Source: an uncultured Gammaproteobacteria bacterium
GTDB taxonomy: Bacteria; Pseudomonadota; Gammaproteobacteria; Steroidobacterales; UBA11654
Length of the DNA stretch: 48,152 bases
Assembly (NCBI GenBank): GCA_902595845.1
Contig: CACJRN010000012.1
Location: 1 to 48,152 of the forward strand
Direction: 5' to 3'
Both the position numbers and the translations under genes were made by a program. A model generated the notes under the pieces. The model was not told the origin of the DNA and did not search any database. It saw only the letters and a program-made list of their open reading frames with translations. How positions within the stretch are numbered: the first letter of the stretch is position 1; every line of letters starts with the position of its first letter. This document shows positions 7,523 through 16,644 of the stretch, piece by piece.

Positions 7523-9970
7523 ATGGACAATCGTAAATTTACTTTTCTAAGAAAACTTTCTTTTATTTTTATTATTTCGGGCATTGCGCCTTTTAATTTG
7601 AGTAGCAATGTCCCTATTCTGCAACCTGGTGCACCAGGAAATCCAACCATAGAATTGGATGCTGAAACAGCCATTGCCATTGCTGATTCATCATATACAT
7701 CTGCTGATGTAGAGTTCTTGCAAGGAATGATTATTCACCATTATCAAGCCTTTTTGATGTCAGAAATGGCACCAGCGAGAACCAATAATCAAACAATTCT
7801 AGATCTTGCTGGTCGTATAGATATCTCTCAAACAGATGAGATTGATTTCATGAAAAACTGGTTAGTAGACAGGGGGCAATCTATTCCTGATCCATCCATG
7901 GACGATATGATGCATCACCATAAAATGATGGGCATGGCGACTCCAGAACAAATGATGCAACTAGAGGCATCAAATTCTACTGATTTTGATCGTTTGTATT
8001 TAAATCTCATGATTAAACATCATGACGGTGCCATCGAGATGGTTGATCGATTGAATGAATTTCCAGGCTCAGCCTATGACCCTCAATTATATGAGTTTGT
8101 TACAGACCTTGAAAATGATCAGGCGGTTGAAATTGAAAGAATGAATGGAATTTTGATTAGCCTTTCCAATGACCCTAGAGCTGGACTGAAAGCCGGGGTA
8201 TATGATGCGGGTGAAGCGATTCTCAATATGGAATTGATCGCTTCTTTGAAAAAGCCCACTGGCTTTTTTGATCCGAAGAATCCCCTAGAAAAAGGAATGG
8301 AAGATACAAAAGATGAAGATCAATCCAGTGATTCTGAAGAAGAGGAAAAAGAAAGATCGATAGAATCCATGGCATATAGCCAAAGGTTTCCTATGTTGAG
8401 CTTCTCCAATACAGATATGGCTTTCTCTAAAGATATGCTTGTTGCTGGAAGTTATCATGGTTTCAATATTTATCGATTAGAAGAAAGTGGCTTTCCTAAT
8501 CTAATGACATCTGTTGTATGCCCGGGCGGACAGGGAGATGTTTCTGTTGTTGGGAACCTCCTGATTATGTCAGTACAAGACACGAGGGGCAGGCTTGATT
8601 GTGGCTTACAGGGGGTCGATCCAGAGCCGAATGAAGAGCGTTTTCGAGGAATAAGGGTGTTTGATATTTCAGATCCTGAAATGCCCATTCAAGTTGGTGC
8701 AGTTCAAACTTGTCGAGGCTCACATACTCATTCTGTTGTAGATGGTCCAGATAAAGATGGAAAAATAATTGTCTTTAACTCTGGTACCTCCAGCATTCGT
8801 GATCAAGAGGAAATGGAGGAGTGTTTTGAGAATATACCAGGAGATGATCGTACTGCTTTATTTAGAATTGATGTAATAGAGATACCTATAAATGAGCCAT
8901 CAAATTCTAGAATAATTGATAGCCCTACTGTTTTTGCTGATGAAGAAACTGGAGTAATAGCTGGCTTATGGCGAGGTGGAGATCATGGAGACGAAACTCA
9001 AGACACATACATCACTGATCAATGCCATGATATAACTGTTTTTCCTTCTGCATCTCTTGCTGCCGGTGCATGTTCAGGTAATGGGATACTTTTTGATATT
9101 TCTGATCCAGCAAAACCAAATAGAATTGATGATGTGACCGATACAGGTTTTGCCTATTGGCACTCAGCAACATTCAATAATGATGGAACAAAAATTCTAT
9201 TCACAGATGAATGGGGTGGTGGTGGAATGCCTCGATGTCGTGCTTGGGACCCAATGAATTGGGGTGCCAATGCAATATATGACATTGTCGATAATAAATT
9301 AGAATTTCGCAGCCACTTTAAAATGCCTGCTCCACAGAAAGAAACAGAAAACTGTGTAGCCCATAATGGTGCCATAATTCCAATACCTGGAAGGGATATA
9401 TTTGTCCAAGCATGGTATCAAGGTGGTATTTCTGTAATCGATTTCACAGACTCATCAAATCCAATTGAAATCGCATATTTTGATAGAGGACCTATCCTTG
9501 ATGATGAGCTTATTACAGGAGGATATTGGTCTGTTTATTATTATGAAGGAACCATTTATGGCACGGAAATAACCAGAGGACTTGATGTGTTTAAACTTTT
9601 GCCAAGCGAGTTCCTTTCTGAAAATGAAATCAATGCTGCCAAACTGGCTTATCCACAAATTGGATCGAAACGATTATTTAATCCTCAGCAACAAATTCCT
9701 ATGGCTTGGCCTGCAAATCCTGCAGTTGCACTTTCATATGTGGATCAGCTTGAGAGAATGGGTGAAATTGATGATGACGCCAAGGAAAATATAAGATCGC
9801 TTTTATCATCATATGATGATCAGATCTCCAAAGGTGGAAATAACCGACTTTCCAGGAAGATAAGAAATGTTTCACTGGAAACAAATCCAGATAATGAAGA
9901 TGCTTCAAAGATTCAAAATCTTCTCTTAGAGAATTTAGATGGGATTGCTGAGAAGTTGAAGCGGAGTTAA
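7523..9970 (+). CDS. Secreted DUF305 (metal-binding) / LVIVD beta-propeller protein
   Basis: The 815-residue protein starts with a basic N-terminus and a hydrophobic signal segment (FIFIISGIAPF). Residues 55-220 hold a DUF305 domain: FLQGMIIHHYQAFLMSEM and, in the second half, LMIKHHDGAIEMV, both with the His-His...Met pattern thought to bind copper. Between them lies a His/Met-rich run near MMHHHKMMGM. An acidic linker with SSDSEEEEKE (about 268-280) leads to a propeller built of LVIVD-type repeats (VFDISDPEMP, LFDISDPAKP, VIDFTDSSNP). A C-terminal helical tail follows. It likely works in the periplasm or on the cell surface. The role is unknown; a copper-associated surface protein is the safest reading. 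Confidence 0.85.
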   Translation: MDNRKFTFLRKLSFIFIISGIAPFNLSSNVPILQPGAPGNPTIELDAETAIAIADSSYTSADVEFLQGMIIHHYQAFLMSEMAPARTNNQTILDLAGRIDISQTDEIDFMKNWLVDRGQSIPDPSMDDMMHHHKMMGMATPEQMMQLEASNSTDFDRLYLNLMIKHHDGAIEMVDRLNEFPGSAYDPQLYEFVTDLENDQAVEIERMNGILISLSNDPRAGLKAGVYDAGEAILNMELIASLKKPTGFFDPKNPLEKGMEDTKDEDQSSDSEEEEKERSIESMAYSQRFPMLSFSNTDMAFSKDMLVAGSYHGFNIYRLEESGFPNLMTSVVCPGGQGDVSVVGNLLIMSVQDTRGRLDCGLQGVDPEPNEERFRGIRVFDISDPEMPIQVGAVQTCRGSHTHSVVDGPDKDGKIIVFNSGTSSIRDQEEMEECFENIPGDDRTALFRIDVIEIPINEPSNSRIIDSPTVFADEETGVIAGLWRGGDHGDETQDTYITDQCHDITVFPSASLAAGACSGNGILFDISDPAKPNRIDDVTDTGFAYWHSATFNNDGTKILFTDEWGGGGMPRCRAWDPMNWGANAIYDIVDNKLEFRSHFKMPAPQKETENCVAHNGAIIPIPGRDIFVQAWYQGGISVIDFTDSSNPIEIAYFDRGPILDDELITGGYWSVYYYEGTIYGTEITRGLDVFKLLPSEFLSENEINAAKLAYPQIGSKRLFNPQQQIPMAWPANPAVALSYVDQLERMGEIDDDAKENIRSLLSSYDDQISKGGNNRLSRKIRNVSLETNPDNEDASKIQNLLLENLDGIAEKLKRS

Positions 9971-9975
9971 CTGAC

Positions 9976-10797
9976 TTACCAAGGCAACTCTTTGCCATCA
10001 TGGTTCAGGAATGATCCGGATTGAGAATGACCTACTGTCTCAATAACTCTGATCATTCGCTTAACGCCCTCTTCTGCTGAGACTGTTGGATAACCTTTGT
10101 AGTCAAAATTAGTCGCCTTTTCTGCCTCTTCAAGTGATAGTCCAAATGCCTGTCTGAGTGCTCTGGTATCAACAGCGCCTGGGTTCATTAATATAACAGT
10201 CACACCGTCATCCTTTAATCTCATAGCAATCGTCTTCATTGCCATGTTCAAGGCAGCTTTACTGATAGACAAAATTGGTAGTGATGAAGGACGACCCATA
10301 GAAGATATTGATCCTGCTACACTTGATATGGCAACTATCTTCTTTTCTTCACTCATAGAGATATTTCTTGAAAATGCTTCGGAAACCTTCAATGCTCCAA
10401 ATGCATTAATTGACATTAATTTTTCGAATTCCTTTTTATCAATTTGACCCCAAGCTTGATTTGCTCGATCACCACTCATGCCTGCATTATTGATCAGAAG
10501 ATCTATTGATTGATTCTCATATTTATCTGCTAAAGACAAGATTTCATTGACATTGGTCACATCCATTTTTTCAATCTGAATATTTGGATTCGCTTTGGCC
10601 AGATTAATCAAATCGTTGTCATCAGAGGGTGATCGGCTGGTGGCAATTACATTCCAACCTTTCTCTGCATATTGGCTGACAAACTCTAACCCCATTCCCC
10701 TGTTTGAACCTGTAACTAGAACAGTCTTTGCTAAAGTAACTTCTATAAAAAGAAATGATGAAAGAAAAATAAGAAAACTGAAATATCTATGACTCAT
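9976..10797 (-). CDS. Short-chain dehydrogenase-like protein with signal peptide, catalytic Tyr missing
   Basis: The 273-residue protein has an N-terminal hydrophobic leader (residues 5-23, ending TLA) directly before the Rossmann motif TGSNRGMG. No alternative start could remove the leader. NNAG (about 106) and the catalytic-Ser segment VAISSVAGS are present. At the active-site YxxxK, however, the sequence is LSISK, so the essential Tyr is Leu while Lys is kept. The closest recognisable group is the C-factor/sniffer-like SDRs. An exported, probably non-catalytic NAD(P)-fold protein is inferred. It is the last gene of a long minus-strand series and ends five bases from the convergent LVIVD gene. 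Confidence 0.8.
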   Translation of the reverse strand: MSHRYFSFLIFLSSFLFIEVTLAKTVLVTGSNRGMGLEFVSQYAEKGWNVIATSRSPSDDNDLINLAKANPNIQIEKMDVTNVNEILSLADKYENQSIDLLINNAGMSGDRANQAWGQIDKKEFEKLMSINAFGALKVSEAFSRNISMSEEKKIVAISSVAGSISSMGRPSSLPILSISKAALNMAMKTIAMRLKDDGVTVILMNPGAVDTRALRQAFGLSLEEAEKATNFDYKGYPTVSAEEGVKRMIRVIETVGHSQSGSFLNHDGKELPW

Positions 10798-10838
10798 AAA
10801 GTAATTCCTTTAATGCTAATTTTTGAAAATTGAGGATA

Positions 10839-12176
10839 TCATATTTTTTTTGCTGCCAGCTTGATTCTTTCAAGAGCCTCTTTTAGTAGCACTCTTGAGG
10901 TTCCAACATTCATCCTTAGATAATTCTCACCGCCTGAACCAAAACGATATCCTCTGCCCAATTGAATGCCTGATTTTTGTACCAAATGCCTTTCCATATA
11001 ATCTCCCTTATTCTCGCCTCTTTTTTCTGCATTGCTCTTGGCATCAATCGCATCCATCCAAGTCTTGAAATCTATCCAAGCGAGATATGTTCCCTGTGGT
11101 CGATTAAATTTAATCAAGGGAATCTCTTTGTTTATATACTCTTCTACTAAAATCATATTCTCATTGATGTAAGAACTGACTTGGTTGAGCCATTTTTCTG
11201 CATGGTTATAAGCGACCTCAGAGGCAATTACGCCAAGAGTGTTTGCAAATTCAACATGCCCTGCTTCTCGAATCTTAGAAATAACATCCGTATCATGCGC
11301 ATAGACATAACCGGTTTTAAATGCTGATAAATTGAATGACTTTGTGGTTGATTTAAATACAACCGCCTTTTTCTTAGCCGCTTCTGAATCCAATGAATAA
11401 ACTGGGGTAAATGTTGAATCTTCTGCAATGAAATCGCAATGAATCTCATCAGAAAATAACATGACATTTTTTTGTTCACAGACATCTGCAACCTTTTTTA
11501 AATCATTCTTGCTCCAACAATTTCCAGTTGGATTATGAGGATTGACTAAGAGAAAAGCATAAACATCATCCTTTCCTAGTCTTTTGGAGAGATCATCAAA
11601 ATCAAGGTGATATTTGCCATCTTTCTTTATGAGAGGACTCTCATCAGGGATACAGTGTGCCTTTCTGATATTGACATATAATTCGCTATAGCCAGGTGAG
11701 TTCAGAACTACTTTTGAATTTTTAGGACAATATGCCCTGATGGCACTCTGAATCGCAGGTAAAACACCAGTCGCCAATAAGAGTTGATCTCTTGAAATCT
11801 CTTCATCATATCTTTTTTTAAGCCAGTTTATGATTGAATCATAGTAAGAATCTGGAGTGAGAATATACCCCCAGTTTTCGTGTAAAACTCTTTTTGTAAT
11901 TGCCTCTGTGATCACAGGAGCAGTTCTGAAATCTAGGTCTGCTATGCCCATTGCAGCATGAATCTTTTGTCCAGGAAATCTTTTTGTTTGCAAGTCCCAT
12001 TTTGCTGAATCAGTTTTCCATCTTGGGTAAATCTCATCTAGACTAAAAGCATCATGCTTTTTGTAATTTTTTTGATGATCATCACTAAAAGCAACTGGAG
12101 CAGAGACGGCAATAGGAAGCGTTCCTGCGGACTGAATCAACCTCCTCCTCGATTTATTGATTTTTTCTTTTGTCAT
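10839..12176 (-). CDS. Tat-exported MalY/PatB-like PLP-dependent aminotransferase or C-S lyase
   Basis: A 445-residue fold-type I PLP enzyme. The first 47 residues are extra compared with cytoplasmic MalY and look like a Tat signal: SRRRLIQSAG followed by a mildly hydrophobic run. The enzyme then starts at the usual LDEIYPRWKTDSAKWD. NPHNPTGN (about 213), SDEIHCDF (about 244) and the PLP-lysine motif STTKSFNLSAFK (about 274) are intact, as is the C-terminal Arg motif LRMNVGTSR. MalY relatives cleave cystathionine or act as aminotransferases. Export of such an enzyme would fit Tat, which moves folded proteins with cofactor. It lies nine bases after the PQQ dehydrogenase gene. Confidence 0.85.
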   Translation of the reverse strand: MTKEKINKSRRRLIQSAGTLPIAVSAPVAFSDDHQKNYKKHDAFSLDEIYPRWKTDSAKWDLQTKRFPGQKIHAAMGIADLDFRTAPVITEAITKRVLHENWGYILTPDSYYDSIINWLKKRYDEEISRDQLLLATGVLPAIQSAIRAYCPKNSKVVLNSPGYSELYVNIRKAHCIPDESPLIKKDGKYHLDFDDLSKRLGKDDVYAFLLVNPHNPTGNCWSKNDLKKVADVCEQKNVMLFSDEIHCDFIAEDSTFTPVYSLDSEAAKKKAVVFKSTTKSFNLSAFKTGYVYAHDTDVISKIREAGHVEFANTLGVIASEVAYNHAEKWLNQVSSYINENMILVEEYINKEIPLIKFNRPQGTYLAWIDFKTWMDAIDAKSNAEKRGENKGDYMERHLVQKSGIQLGRGYRFGSGGENYLRMNVGTSRVLLKEALERIKLAAKKI

Positions 12177-12185
12177 ATAAATAAC

Positions 12186-13997
12186 CTAATCAATGATCTC
12201 AAATGCAATCAATGCATTGCCTGGTAATTTACCATACCCTCCATAACCGGAATTGATATAAATCATTTTTTCGGATATCACAGGGCCAGTTGCATCAATG
12301 GTTCCTCCATTGGCAGGAATTAGATTGATACTTTGAAATTCTTTTCGTGTATTGAATTCCCAAACTGGCTCTCCATTTTTTGTTGATATTGCATACAAGA
12401 TCCCATTTAAATTTCCAGCAAATACAACGTCATTGGTTGATGATATGGCTGCTGAAAATCCAGAATAGCATTCGAATGTTTCATCAATACAATTGATTAC
12501 AGCATCATAACTCCATAATTCATCACCGCTAAATGGATCGTATGCATATACTCCAGACCTACTATCACCAATTGCTTTTGGATGATTCCCTATGTCTCCA
12601 ACTGGTACAAATATTTTTTTTCCATCAGATGATAGCGACCAATGGACACCGCCATGCTCGCCCCCTTTGCCAATTCTCTTCTTCCAAATTGTTTTTCCCT
12701 TATCTGGATCGATCGCATACAGCATTCCTGATTTCTGACCAGCAATGATCAAATCACCTTTGCTTGCATCAGAAATGAGAACTGGCGATGCTCCGAAATC
12801 AAAATTAGCCCCAATGTCAAAATCACAATTGATCCTATCTCTGACACATGAGCCATTCCATATATCATCGTCATCAGACTGAAAAGACCAAACCTTTTTT
12901 CCGGTATTCAGATCTATAGCGATAATAGAATCGCTCATATTTGTAGCAGGAGCAGAATAGTTTTGACCAGTGCCAAAATATATTCTTCCTCTTTTTATAT
13001 CTATGGTTGGGCTTGACCAGACTGGAACCCCGGAAGGTCCCCATTTCTTGGTATGAGCATCATTAAAACCAGTCTCAATTGGTTCATTTACTGTGTGGTA
13101 TTTCCACTTCGTTTCACCCGTGAACTTATTCATAGCAACTATACCTCCTCGAAAAGTACAGCACTCGTAATCTTTATTAATTGCTGTGACTATTTCTATA
13201 GAGGAAAGAGGGATAAAAATTTCATTCTCATAAATTGTTATTGAACCAGTAATAGTAGTAAGCGGATGTTCATTTGGCTTCTTGATCCACTTCTCCTTTC
13301 CAGAAATTGCATCCAGTCTATATACCCTTCCCTCAAAATCTCCAAAATATATGTCTATAGGAAGGTTCGATTCATCAAGATCTACAGCAATTGCATTCCT
13401 CACTTCTGCTTTTGCCTTGTATGTCCACCATATACATCCACTTTCAGCATCAATTGCATATACGAGTCCTGACTGGCTGCCAAAAAAGAGTAATCCTCCA
13501 GCCACTGAAGGTTGGGATCTAATTCTTCCTGTTTCTGGAATTCCAAATACCCATTTCGTCTCTAAATTTGAAATATTCTCAATGTTAATTCTGCTCACTG
13601 ATTCTTCTTGAAAGCGCTTCTGATCTAGTGAGTTACCCCAGCTATTCCATGTTGGCCCAATTTTTAGAGAAGGCTCACCTATGCAAAAGCCATTCGTTTT
13701 TTTGGATGAATCGACTGGCTGTAGATATTCTGCAATGGCGCTGATCTCTGATTGAGATAAGCCTGCAGACTGCATCTTCATAATGCCGCTTTCCATTGAT
13801 TGGATTATTGATTGCTTCGACATCATTCTTAATGAATCAGGGCTGGGAGCTTTTAATTCTGGATTTAGGTGACAATCAATACAGTTCTTGTTGAATAGAT
13901 TTTCACCTCTCGAGGTTTCCTTGGCAATAGAGGATCCTAGACCCAAAGAAAATACGATAAAAAAACTGATTATAAGCCTATTCAAAGCTTGCTCCAT
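12186..13997 (-). CDS. Secreted cytochrome c / PQQ-dependent dehydrogenase (polyvinyl-alcohol dehydrogenase type)
   Basis: This 603-residue protein has a signal peptide (to about residue 25, SIAKE). An N-terminal cytochrome c domain follows, with one haem motif CIDCH near residue 38 and an axial Met in the KMQSAG region. The rest is a PQQ-type eight-bladed propeller with repeated blades such as GLVYAIDAESGCIWW and GMLYAIDPDKGKTIW. The adjacent Cys pair in DYECCTFRGG resembles the vicinal disulfide of quinoprotein alcohol dehydrogenases. The domain order is that of PVA-dehydrogenase-like quinohaemoproteins, which oxidise secondary alcohols in the periplasm. The physiological substrate here is unknown. 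Confidence 0.83.
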   Translation of the reverse strand: MEQALNRLIISFFIVFSLGLGSSIAKETSRGENLFNKNCIDCHLNPELKAPSPDSLRMMSKQSIIQSMESGIMKMQSAGLSQSEISAIAEYLQPVDSSKKTNGFCIGEPSLKIGPTWNSWGNSLDQKRFQEESVSRINIENISNLETKWVFGIPETGRIRSQPSVAGGLLFFGSQSGLVYAIDAESGCIWWTYKAKAEVRNAIAVDLDESNLPIDIYFGDFEGRVYRLDAISGKEKWIKKPNEHPLTTITGSITIYENEIFIPLSSIEIVTAINKDYECCTFRGGIVAMNKFTGETKWKYHTVNEPIETGFNDAHTKKWGPSGVPVWSSPTIDIKRGRIYFGTGQNYSAPATNMSDSIIAIDLNTGKKVWSFQSDDDDIWNGSCVRDRINCDFDIGANFDFGASPVLISDASKGDLIIAGQKSGMLYAIDPDKGKTIWKKRIGKGGEHGGVHWSLSSDGKKIFVPVGDIGNHPKAIGDSRSGVYAYDPFSGDELWSYDAVINCIDETFECYSGFSAAISSTNDVVFAGNLNGILYAISTKNGEPVWEFNTRKEFQSINLIPANGGTIDATGPVISEKMIYINSGYGGYGKLPGNALIAFEIID

Positions 13998-14009
13998 GTT
14001 AAAACTTCG

Positions 14010-14558
14010 TTATGAAGTATAGCTTACAAGGGTTTCAATGCCATATCCTTGATCAGCAATCAAATGGCTTCCACCAAGGTCTGGTAAATCAATCACTGCA
14101 AGAATTAATATATTTTCTCTTCGAACATTGAAGTTTTCTGTCAGTAACTCAGCGCACGCAATGGCTGTGCCTCCAGTTGCAACCAAATCATCAACGATAA
14201 CAACTCTGTCCGATTCATTTACCATGGTATTTTTTTGAATCTCGATAGAGGTGCTTCCATACTCTAAATCAAAATCCTTAACATAAGTTTCATTGGGTAA
14301 CTTCCCAGGTTTTCTAGCAAGAATAAAAGGCAGAGACAGATCTTTTGCTATAGACCCTGCAAATATAAACCCCCTGCTTTCAATACTTGCAATTGAAGTG
14401 GCATCAAATGATTTAGTAATGTCAGTCAACTGAGTGCAAGTTTCAACAAATGCATCTGGTGTTTCAATGAGACTGGTTATGTCTCTGAAAGTAATCCCGT
14501 CAATTGGAAAGTCTTCAACTTTCCTAATATATTGCTTCAAATTATGAGGATCGCTCAT
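14010..14558 (-). CDS. apt: Adenine phosphoribosyltransferase
   Basis: APT converts adenine and PRPP to AMP. The 182 residues contain the N-terminal PxxGITFRDIT motif, ESRGFIFAGS near residue 63, LARKPGKLP near residue 82 and the PRPP-binding VVIVDDLVATGGTA near residue 120, all typical. I use the ATG at 14558. A TTG at 14573 would give a five-residue extension overlapping the end of the upstream SDR gene. It is a housekeeping salvage gene embedded in an accessory series, between a Tat-lipoprotein SDR and the PQQ enzyme. Confidence 0.93.
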   Translation of the reverse strand: MSDPHNLKQYIRKVEDFPIDGITFRDITSLIETPDAFVETCTQLTDITKSFDATSIASIESRGFIFAGSIAKDLSLPFILARKPGKLPNETYVKDFDLEYGSTSIEIQKNTMVNESDRVVIVDDLVATGGTAIACAELLTENFNVRRENILILAVIDLPDLGGSHLIADQGYGIETLVSYTS

Positions 14559-14566
14559 ATTTATAA

Positions 14567-15586
14567 CTACCAACCAATAAGATAGCCATCTGCCATCTCT
14601 TCACTGACTGACCAAAGACGTTCAGCCATTGATTTATTAAATATATGATGGTCTCCACTCACATTGACCGCATTGCAATCTTCGAAAAAGGCACCGCTGA
14701 CTCCTTTTATATTTGGATTTGTTGCAACATAAACTTGGGTGGCAGCACCCTCTTCTGGTGTTTTTGAAATCAAACCGCCAAACCAATCAAAAGCCGTGCG
14801 AAGGACGACAGGAGCATTCCGTGCAATATTGGTTTGAACCAAACCAGGATGAAGAGCATTTGAACTGATACTTGATCCTTCAAGTCGTGATGATAACTCA
14901 AGCGAGAATAAGGCGTTTGCCAACTTAGAGCGGCCATAAGCCTCCCAATAGTCAAAAGCGCCCTCTCCTCTTAGATTATCGAAATCTATTCCAACAGAAG
15001 GTGCTTGTACATATGCAGACTTACTACTTACATGAACAACTCGACTCTCTTCAGACTCTTTTATAAGGGGCATCAACTGATTGACTAATACAAAATGGCC
15101 GAGATGGTTAACAACAAAAGTTCTTTCAACACCATTCACCAATTCCAAATCACTAAAGGTATTTATACCTGCATTACAAACCAGAATATCAACAGGTAAA
15201 CTCAGTTTGGCAATGGCATCTGCGCATTCAATAATTGAATCAAAATTGGAGAGCTCCAATGCCACAGGTGTGGTTTTGCCAGTCACACTGGAACAGGCCT
15301 TACTCGCTTTTTCAATATTTCTCCCAGTGCCAATCACATGGGCACCTCTCATTGCGAGAACCCGCATGGTTTCATATCCCAATCCAGAATTACATCCTGT
15401 AACTACAGCTGTTTTCCCAGTTAGATCAAGCCCCAGTGTTACCTCCTCTGCAGTTGATTTTGCACCAAATGGGCTAACAGGATAGTTTGTATCAATGCTT
15501 GCAACAGGCTCGTCACTATTATCACAGCCTGCTATTACTGGTAGTGTAAGTGCCGTTGTGCCATACAAAAATTCTCGTCTATTCAT
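14567..15586 (-). CDS. Tat-lipoprotein short-chain dehydrogenase (retinol-dehydrogenase-like)
   Basis: The 339-residue protein starts MNRREFLYGTTALTLPVIAGC, which is both a twin-arginine signal (NRREFL) and a lipobox (VIAGC, Cys21). It is therefore predicted to be exported folded and lipid-anchored. The SDR domain begins about residue 55 with TGCNSGLG, then CNAGIN, the catalytic Ser in VVHVSSKSA, and a complete YGRSK active site. The closest look is to the RDH/WWOX-like classical SDRs. Membrane-anchored periplasmic SDRs are unusual because NAD(P)H is cytoplasmic; Tat export would carry bound cofactor along. It overlaps or abuts apt downstream. Confidence 0.85.
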   Translation of the reverse strand: MNRREFLYGTTALTLPVIAGCDNSDEPVASIDTNYPVSPFGAKSTAEEVTLGLDLTGKTAVVTGCNSGLGYETMRVLAMRGAHVIGTGRNIEKASKACSSVTGKTTPVALELSNFDSIIECADAIAKLSLPVDILVCNAGINTFSDLELVNGVERTFVVNHLGHFVLVNQLMPLIKESEESRVVHVSSKSAYVQAPSVGIDFDNLRGEGAFDYWEAYGRSKLANALFSLELSSRLEGSSISSNALHPGLVQTNIARNAPVVLRTAFDWFGGLISKTPEEGAATQVYVATNPNIKGVSGAFFEDCNAVNVSGDHHIFNKSMAERLWSVSEEMADGYLIGW

Positions 15587-15610
15587 CTCGATCTTTTTAT
15601 TACCTTTTTA

Positions 15611-16621
15611 TCATTTAAAAACTTTACATTGTTTACCGCTTAACATCTCTGTGAATAAGTCTCTCTGACTTTGATCTAAGCTCCGACTTGTCCACCAAGT
15701 TGCATGCTCATTTTTGCCTCGCTGATCATCAATGACCAGTCCCCACATCGGTTTAATCTGATTAGGAATCATTGAGTAACGAATATCTGTCACGAGCTTT
15801 TTTTCCTCTTCATAACCCAAATAGTCCTGTGAAAACCAACGAAATCTTTCAATATCCTTTGCTTGTTGGCTTTCTTTGTCAAGATCAGGTAGATGATATT
15901 GATAATCAAATATCCTAATGCTTTCCCCCGAACACCATGTTGATGATTGAACTGTTCGTATCGCATCAACATAAAAAGTTTCTTCATGTTGATAAATAGA
16001 CTTCCATAAAATCAGATTTCCAAAGGATGGCTTAAGGGTCAAGCGCTGAGCATTATGTCCTCTTGAATCTGCAAGCTGCATCGCAGCTGATAAGGCCCTT
16101 TCATATTGGACGAATCCCAAAGATAGATAAAAAGCAATCCATCCAATGGCAAAAAAACTAAATATCCTTTTTTTCTTTGTTATTGCTAATGCTAAGAGGA
16201 TGACGACAGGAATTGTAAAGATGGGATCAACAATAGATATATTATTCCAGGTAACTCGCTCGTTTGAGAAAGGCCAAAAGAGTTGAGTACCATAGGAGGT
16301 ACACGCATCAAGCAATCCATGCGTTGCATATCCTAAGAAACTTGCTATATAAACCGTTTTAAAATTCATTGAACCTTTAACCAAAGGAAAAATAAGAAGA
16401 GCAACGATCAAGGATCCAAATGGAATAAAGAAAAGTGAGTGACTGAACTGTCTGTGGTATTCAAGAAATAAAATCGGGTCATTTGATGAGCGAATCAAAA
16501 CATCAAGATCAGGTGCCAGGCCTGCAAGAAAACCGATAATTCCGATCCTTAGGATATTTTTCTTATTCGCTGTAGATTGTGCAAAAGCTGCGCCAACCGT
16601 TCCTTGAGATATTGGATCCAT
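15611..16621 (-). CDS. YdjM/DUF457-family membrane-bound metal-dependent hydrolase-like protein
   Basis: The 336-residue protein begins MDPISQGTVGAAFAQ and has GFLAGLAPDLDVLI near residue 30, YHRQFSHSLFF near residue 55 and ATHGLLDACTSYGTQLFWPF near residue 99. These His/Asp motifs define the YdjM (DUF457) family of inner-membrane proteins. About five hydrophobic helices are followed by a soluble C-terminal domain of about 150 residues with a conserved Trp-rich ending. Hydrolase activity is proposed for the family but not shown here. It lies between the enoyl-CoA hydratase-like and SDR genes on the same strand. Confidence 0.85.
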   Translation of the reverse strand: MDPISQGTVGAAFAQSTANKKNILRIGIIGFLAGLAPDLDVLIRSSNDPILFLEYHRQFSHSLFFIPFGSLIVALLIFPLVKGSMNFKTVYIASFLGYATHGLLDACTSYGTQLFWPFSNERVTWNNISIVDPIFTIPVVILLALAITKKKRIFSFFAIGWIAFYLSLGFVQYERALSAAMQLADSRGHNAQRLTLKPSFGNLILWKSIYQHEETFYVDAIRTVQSSTWCSGESIRIFDYQYHLPDLDKESQQAKDIERFRWFSQDYLGYEEEKKLVTDIRYSMIPNQIKPMWGLVIDDQRGKNEHATWWTSRSLDQSQRDLFTEMLSGKQCKVFK

Positions 16622-16644
16622 ATTGATTCAGTAAATATTGTTAA

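Noticed and set aside
9582-10001. Short overlapping frames near the end of the LVIVD gene
   Set aside because: They lie within the LVIVD and SDR coding regions in other frames, with no ribosome binding site or recognisable protein features.
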